Assembly: GCF_008124865.1 (NCBI RefSeq)
Contig: NZ_VNHY01000003.1
Coordinates: forward strand, 186,001-250,000
Length of the DNA stretch: 64,000 nt
DNA from: Fodinibius salinus
GTDB taxonomy: Bacteria > Bacteroidota > Rhodothermia > Balneolales > Balneolaceae
Direction: 5' to 3'
How positions within the stretch are numbered: position 1 is the first letter of the stretch; every line of letters begins with the position of its first letter. Positions 59,479 through 64,000 of the stretch are shown in pieces. The position numbers were made by a program, and so were the translations under genes. The notes under the pieces are model-generated. The model was given only the letters and a program-made list of their open reading frames with translations, ran no database searches and was not told where the DNA came from.

Positions 59479-61128
59479 ATGAAATCTAAAATAATGACAA
59501 GGATCTGCACATTTTGTTTGTTCGTATTTGTTATAGCGGGATGTGGAGAATCAACAGATAAATCCTCTGATTCTATGAGTATTGATGATCGGTTGAATCA
59601 ATATACCGAGTTTAGCCTCGAGGCTGATCTTTCGAAACTCAGTAAAAATCAGAAGCAGATGATTCCATTATTGATTGATGCTGCTAAGGCGATGGAAGAA
59701 GTCTTTTGGATGGAAGCCTATGGAGATAAGAGTAAGCTGATGGAGGAGCTTGCTAATCCCAAGGAAAAGCGTTTTGCAGAAATTAATTATGGTCCCTGGG
59801 ATCGCCTGAATGGCAACGAGCCTTTTATAGATGGAGTCGAAGCTAAGCCGGAAGGAGCCAACTTTTATCCTGAAGATATGTCCAAAGAGGAATTTCAGAA
59901 CTGGGATTCTGAAGCCAAGGATGATCTTTATACATTGGTGCGCCGCGATGATGATGGAAATCTCAAAACGATTCCCTATCACGAAGCATTTGCAGCCCAA
60001 CACAAGAAAGCGGCCGAAAAGTTGAAGGAAGCTGCAGAATTAGCTGAAAACAAAGGACTTAAAAAATATCTTAATCTCCGTGCCGAAGCATTGTTGACAG
60101 ATGATTACCGGGCCAGTGATATGGCGTGGATGGATATGAAAGGGAATACTATTGAGGTTGTGATTGGGCCCATTGAAACGTACGAAGACCAACTATTTGG
60201 ATATAAAGCCGCCCATGAAACCTTTGTGCTGATCAAAGACAAGGAGTGGAGTAAACGGTTGTCGAAATATGCCAAGGTACTGCCTGAGCTACAGAAGGGG
60301 CTTCCGGTTTCCAAAAAATATAAACAGGAAACACCGGGGCGCGATTCTGATCTGAATGCGTATACGGCAATATACTATGCGGGAGATGCTAATGCCGGAT
60401 CCAAAACTATTGCAATTAACCTGCCTAATGATGAGGAAGTGCAGCTGGAAAAAGGTACGCGACGGTTGCAGCTTAAGAATGCGATGCGTGCTAAGTACGA
60501 TAAGATTTTGGTCCCGATCTCGGATGTGCTCATTGCCGAAGATCAGCGTCAGTATCTAACCTTCGATGCCTTTTTTGGTAATACCATGTTCCACGAAGTA
60601 GCGCATGGGCTTGGTATCAAAAATACGATTACCGGTAAGGGGACAGTTCGTGAAGCACTGAAAGAGCACGCCTCGGCCCTGGAAGAGGGGAAAGCCGATG
60701 TATTGGGACTTTATATGGTTTCTGAGTTGCGAAAAGACGAGATGGTAACTGAAGGTTCTATTAAAGATAACTATGTAACCTTTATGGCAAGTATTTTTCG
60801 CTCTATTCGTTTTGGTTCCTCAAGTGCTCATGGCAAAGCCAATCTTATTCGATTCAATTATTTTAAGGAAAAAGGAGCTTTCACTTATGATGAAGAATCA
60901 AAAACATATCGTGTAAACTTTGACAAAATTGCAGAAGCCACTGATTCGCTGTCGAATAAAATTCTGACGTTACAGGGAGATGGAGATTATGAAGAAGTAG
61001 CTGATTTTGTGAAAAAATATGGTCAGGTTGGTGATCAGTTGCAGGAGTCCTTGGATCGACTGTCCGAGCAGTCTATCCCTGTGGATGTTACCTTTAATCA
61101 GGGTAGAGAAGTACTCGGATTGAAGTAA
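59479..61128 (+). CDS. M49-like zinc metallopeptidase lipoprotein
   Basis: Protein of 549 residues with a lipoprotein signal (VFVIAGC). The zinc site is FHEVAHGLGIKN (HEXXH, about 372-376) with a third ligand in LEEGKADVLGLYM (about 397). Dipeptidyl peptidase III (M49) has HEXXXH; the HEXXH plus EExxAD form is the one seen in the Bacteroidota M49-like group. It is 21 bases after the MscS gene and probably in the same transcript. Confidence 0.85.
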   Translation: MKSKIMTRICTFCLFVFVIAGCGESTDKSSDSMSIDDRLNQYTEFSLEADLSKLSKNQKQMIPLLIDAAKAMEEVFWMEAYGDKSKLMEELANPKEKRFAEINYGPWDRLNGNEPFIDGVEAKPEGANFYPEDMSKEEFQNWDSEAKDDLYTLVRRDDDGNLKTIPYHEAFAAQHKKAAEKLKEAAELAENKGLKKYLNLRAEALLTDDYRASDMAWMDMKGNTIEVVIGPIETYEDQLFGYKAAHETFVLIKDKEWSKRLSKYAKVLPELQKGLPVSKKYKQETPGRDSDLNAYTAIYYAGDANAGSKTIAINLPNDEEVQLEKGTRRLQLKNAMRAKYDKILVPISDVLIAEDQRQYLTFDAFFGNTMFHEVAHGLGIKNTITGKGTVREALKEHASALEEGKADVLGLYMVSELRKDEMVTEGSIKDNYVTFMASIFRSIRFGSSSAHGKANLIRFNYFKEKGAFTYDEESKTYRVNFDKIAEATDSLSNKILTLQGDGDYEEVADFVKKYGQVGDQLQESLDRLSEQSIPVDVTFNQGREVLGLK

Positions 61129-61155
61129 AAACACCGTCGTCAAATTTCAATTTTG

Positions 61156-61190
61156 AAAGGGTGCTATGGGGCACCCTTTGCTGTTTGAGT
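61156..61190 (+). terminator. Likely terminator after the M49-like gene
   Basis: The stem AAAGGGTGC (61156-61164) pairs perfectly with GCACCCTTT (61171-61179), with a six-base loop and a mixed T-rich tail. It closes the ATPase-MscS-peptidase group. Confidence 0.65.
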
Positions 61191-61291
61191 ACAAAAAAGT
61201 AAACGATTATTTGTTGAAGAGTTGACTCTGATCGTTGAATGGATTACAATACATTTTACACAACCACCTCAATTTATAGAGGAGAGGAAAT

Positions 61292-61669
61292 ATGGAAGAA
61301 AATGCTTTTCTTGAAGCAGCAGAAAGTGGAGATCTGAGTGCCTTTAAGCAGCACTTGGAGGAGGGAGAAAATGTTGATACAGCCGACAGTCATAATCGAA
61401 CAGCATTGATGAAAGCGGCCAAGCACGGACATCTTGAAATTGTGCAGTTATTGCTGGAACATGGAGCCAATGTTAACGCGAGAGACAACCGTGGAACCAG
61501 TGCTTTGTACTGGGCTTCTAGTAATGGACATGATGAGATTGTGCAGCTGCTTATCCAAAATCACAGCGATGTACATGTTGTTGATGATCGGGGTTGGTCA
61601 GCCAAAGATCAGGCCAGTACTCATCATTATGATGACATCGTACATATGCTTGAAAATGCGGGAGCGTAG
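61292..61669 (+). CDS. Small ankyrin-repeat protein
   Basis: Protein of 125 residues made of about three to four ankyrin repeats (DSHNRTALMKAAKHGHLEIV, then DNRGTSALYWASSNGHDEIV). No signal peptide. GGAGAGG at 61281-61287, four bases before the ATG, is a strong ribosome binding site and stands out in this window, where such sites are weak. Binding partner unknown. Confidence 0.9.
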   Translation: MEENAFLEAAESGDLSAFKQHLEEGENVDTADSHNRTALMKAAKHGHLEIVQLLLEHGANVNARDNRGTSALYWASSNGHDEIVQLLIQNHSDVHVVDDRGWSAKDQASTHHYDDIVHMLENAGA

Positions 61670-61730
61670 CCGCATCTGTTTATAACATAGTTATTTAAAA
61701 GCCTGTTTCTGTAGTATAGGACCAGGATTT

Positions 61731-62456
61731 TTATGCATAGAGCAAAAATATCGTGGGGTCTTTATTAATAGAGGGTCCGAATTCTTTTCGCCAGTCAGAA
61801 ATTTTTTTCGAAATAATTTGCTCATTAGGCAGGGTCAGATTTGTAGCCGTGCAAAAACGTGTCTGTGGCTGGCAATACCGAATTACATCTTTTTTTATGG
61901 CATCATTGCGATGGGGGGCTTCCATGAAAATTTCTGTACTGCCGTTTTTTTGAGATTTAGTCTCGAGCTTTTGAATGGCTGCCTGACGTTTGTTTTTATC
62001 AATAGGCAGGTAGCCGTGGAAGCTAAACTGCTGACCGTTAAATCCTGATCCCATAAGTGCCAACAGGATAGAGGACGGCCCGACCAGCGGGGACACCTTA
62101 ATGTCGATATCATGTGCCATCTTAATAAGTTGTGATCCGGGATCGGCCACCGCCGGACATCCGGCTTCGGAAATTAAGCCTACATCTCTTCCTTTTTTTA
62201 ATGGCTTAAGAAATGATCTGATTTCCTGGATAGGGGTTTCTTTGTTAAGCAATAGAAACTCAATTTCGTACTCCGGTACAGTGTTCTCAACCCATTGCAG
62301 GTATCGAGAAGTTGTCTGTACATTTTCCACAATCATTACCTCTAGCCGACGAACGACAGAAAGCACATAGTCGGGAATGGTATTATTCTCTGGGGTTTTG
62401 CCCAGTGTATTGGGTATGAGATATAGGGTACCTTTTTGGGATTTATTGCTGCTCAT
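61731..62456 (-). CDS. RsmI-like SAM-dependent methyltransferase
   Basis: Protein of 241 residues with the tetrapyrrole-methylase fold: GTLYLIPNTLG, VGLISEAGCPAVADPGSQL (the family signature), SPLVGPSSILLALMGSGFNG and HGYLPIDKNKR. It is shorter and more diverged than E. coli RsmI, which methylates C1402 of 16S rRNA, so the target may differ. It is five bases after the DUF3592-like gene. Confidence 0.85.
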   Translation of the reverse strand: MSSNKSQKGTLYLIPNTLGKTPENNTIPDYVLSVVRRLEVMIVENVQTTSRYLQWVENTVPEYEIEFLLLNKETPIQEIRSFLKPLKKGRDVGLISEAGCPAVADPGSQLIKMAHDIDIKVSPLVGPSSILLALMGSGFNGQQFSFHGYLPIDKNKRQAAIQKLETKSQKNGSTEIFMEAPHRNDAIKKDVIRYCQPQTRFCTATNLTLPNEQIISKKISDWRKEFGPSINKDPTIFLLYA

Positions 62457-62461
62457 ATTGC

Positions 62462-62944
62462 CTAATCCACTCTTTCGATAACAAATTCTTCTTGATCTTC
62501 CGATAGTTTCTTATTTGCAAAACGGTGTGCTGCTATGGCAATACCCGTGGTAATCAGGAGTGCCACAAAAGCCATGAGCCCGTTGGTCCACACTAAGTTT
62601 TTCTGTGTATCAATAGTGGGCAGCAGCACAATTTCTTGCCAACCTCCGGGATTATAACGTACCGGTACTACCCGGATTTCTTGTAGGTCACCTGCCATTT
62701 CTACCGGTAAAGAAAGCTGTCGCTGGATTTCCGTTCCGTCTTTAGTCTTAAATTGCAATACAATATAGCCGTTGGTCTGAGCGGCAATTTGTTTGAGCTC
62801 AAATTCCAAAACTTCGGCTGTATAGCTGGTCCCGTTTTCAAAAGTGTCATTAATGCCGTAATAGACTGTTCCCTGTTGTATTATCAGAAATAGAAATGCC
62901 AGCGGCATCAGCCAGAATAGGTATAAAAACTTATAGCGATTCAT
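62462..62944 (-). CDS. DUF3592-like two-helix membrane protein
   Basis: Protein of 160 residues with an N-terminal transmembrane helix (about 6-25), a soluble beta-rich middle (YTAEVLEFELKQ, then VPVRYNPGGWQEIVLL), and a second helix (about 118-140). The layout is that of DUF3592 proteins. Function unknown. It lies between the RsmI-like gene and the serine-hydrolase-like gene, all on the minus strand. Confidence 0.65.
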   Translation of the reverse strand: MNRYKFLYLFWLMPLAFLFLIIQQGTVYYGINDTFENGTSYTAEVLEFELKQIAAQTNGYIVLQFKTKDGTEIQRQLSLPVEMAGDLQEIRVVPVRYNPGGWQEIVLLPTIDTQKNLVWTNGLMAFVALLITTGIAIAAHRFANKKLSEDQEEFVIERVD

Positions 62945-62960
62945 CAGTCGTAGTGTTTAT

Positions 62961-64000
62961 TTATTGAGTAGAAATTTCTTTTTGGGTGGCTTTTCGCAAT
63001 GCCGGATCCCACATTAGCCGCTGCTGGTAATCCTGATGCATTAAATTACTGCTCATATGAAACCAAAAGGCAACTTGCAGAGAATCGAAAAATACGGCCT
63101 GTCCAAACGGTTCCTTCGAATAGACTGAGGCCCCGTAATCAATACCATTTAACAGTCCCAGCCGATTGTCGTAAATAGCACCGTAATGTTTAAAATCGTT
63201 GTTTAAGCTTTGACGTTCATAAGGCCAGTCCATGATGTTTTTTACACGTCTCGAAATGGCTGGAGACAGCAAGCTGTCTTGCTCTAGTTGAACCATCAGT
63301 TGTGATAGTTCATCGGCAGTAGATTTAGGAAACATGTTTAGCGCATCACGCCGCTCGGTAAAACCGGTACCTAGTCCCTGTTGCTCCTCAAAAACTGATA
63401 TCACTTTCTTATGAAACTGATTGTTATCCCGAAAGTGCTTGGTAGCTGACAATACTGAATCTTGGAATCTATCTTTTGACCAGTTTTGTAACTTTTTAAA
63501 TCGGGCAGAAAATGTAGTGTCATGCATTTTGGGATGTAGTGCGATATACAATCCCGAAAAGGGCAGGGGCATATCCGTATTTGAAAGACCAAGTATGCTT
63601 ATCGTGCTATCGATTTCCGCTTTACCCAGTTTGTGAAACAAATAGTCCGAGAAAGCCAGATCATTATAGATAATGGCTTTTTGCACGATCTGGTCCAATG
63701 GTACTTGGTTTTCACTATTAATGATTCCTTCATTGGACAGTGCTGCCTTAGCATTTTCGTGATTGGAGGCATCAATATACGGCAGTTGGTAGCGGTCTGT
63801 GGAATTTAGTGAGATAAGTTCTTTGGGACTAATATTGCCTTTTTCTATCAGGCGGGCATAGGTGGTAATCAGAAAGAGATTAGACAGCGTGCCCATGGTG
63901 CGCGCCTTTTCTCCTTGATAGCTAATAGTAGTATCAGGATTAATGCCCGAACGAGATACAACAGCAGCATGATTGGGATTTTCGCCAATGTATTCGGTTA
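62961..64000 (-). CDS. Serine hydrolase / class A beta-lactamase-like protein, cut by window edge, probably inactive
   Basis: The frame is open to the right edge (upstream residues read TEYIGENPNHAAVVSRSG), so the start is outside the window. At least 346 residues. The fold resembles class A beta-lactamase/transpeptidase-like hydrolases: TMGTLSNLFLITTYARLIEKG aligns with the SxxK helix, and YNDLAFSDYLFHKLGKAEID with the SDN region. However, the SxxK lysine and the KTG motif are not visible, so catalytic activity is doubtful. Confidence 0.6.
   Translation of the reverse strand, partial: TEYIGENPNHAAVVSRSGINPDTTISYQGEKARTMGTLSNLFLITTYARLIEKGNISPKELISLNSTDRYQLPYIDASNHENAKAALSNEGIINSENQVPLDQIVQKAIIYNDLAFSDYLFHKLGKAEIDSTISILGLSNTDMPLPFSGLYIALHPKMHDTTFSARFKKLQNWSKDRFQDSVLSATKHFRDNNQFHKKVISVFEEQQGLGTGFTERRDALNMFPKSTADELSQLMVQLEQDSLLSPAISRRVKNIMDWPYERQSLNNDFKHYGAIYDNRLGLLNGIDYGASVYSKEPFGQAVFFDSLQVAFWFHMSSNLMHQDYQQRLMWDPALRKATQKEISTQ

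Overview
The window looks like chromosomal DNA of a moderately AT-rich, menaquinone-using bacterium from the Bacteroidota / Balneolota / Rhodothermota group. I infer this from a complete alternative complex III operon (actABCDEF), a Bacteroidota-type RNA polymerase omega subunit, a three-gene sdhCAB, menG, a DUF4296 lipoprotein, a YtxJ bacillithiol-linked protein, weak Shine-Dalgarno use and GTCATCC-type intergenic palindromes. The family is an inference; no rRNA lies in the window. No tRNA, rRNA, CRISPR array, complete insertion sequence or prophage was seen.

Layout. 1-8202 (minus): the alternative complex III operon, actA first, followed by the start of a small IS3-OrfA-like helix-turn-helix protein cut by the left edge. 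8679-10995: a DUF420/CtaM-like membrane protein, an UPF0173 hydrolase and a YciO-type protein. 11191-14080: a tandem duplication of a lipoprotein with six TolB/PD40-like repeats, each copy with its own leader and terminator. 14073-17498 (minus): an ECF-like sigma factor followed by a Ser/Thr kinase with TPRs. Two fragments of another such kinase lie at 20139-20455. 17685-20035: ytxJ and gamma-glutamyltransferase. 20476-27165 (minus): xerD, a PgpH-like HD phosphodiesterase, ligA and a RodZ-like protein. 27289-32113 (plus): comF, an unknown membrane protein, a histidine phosphatase, menG, fabZ, panB, surE. 32137-33974 (minus): a lipase-like hydrolase and a divergent polysaccharide-deacetylase-like protein. 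34103-37455 (plus): a GNAT-like protein and a four-PAS histidine kinase. 37442-43450 (minus): coaBC, rpoZ, gmk, yicC, a phosphohexose mutase, a PduO-type adenosyltransferase and YigZ. 43826-47408 (plus): sdhCAB. 47494-50232 (minus): an AT-rich unknown gene. 50376-52310 (plus): recQ. 52321-55378 (minus): a DUF4296 lipoprotein, a short-chain dehydrogenase, udk and an amidase. 55581-61128 (plus): a large coiled-coil P-loop ATPase, an MscS channel and an M49-like lipoprotein. 61292-64000: an ankyrin protein, an RsmI-like methyltransferase, a DUF3592-like membrane protein and a serine-hydrolase-fold protein cut by the right edge.

How it fits together. Much of the window is respiration and cell maintenance: SdhCAB feeds menaquinone, MenG makes it, and alternative complex III oxidises it and passes electrons through its cytochromes. 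One subunit (ActE) carries an extra cytochrome domain of the caa3-oxidase type. The most unusual parts are the 912-residue protein that combines a PIN-like nuclease domain, a long coiled coil and a DUF4435/TOPRIM-like domain (a candidate single-gene defence or RNA/DNA-processing factor), and the ATPase-MscS-metallopeptidase cluster, whose ATPase stop codon lies four bases before the channel start.
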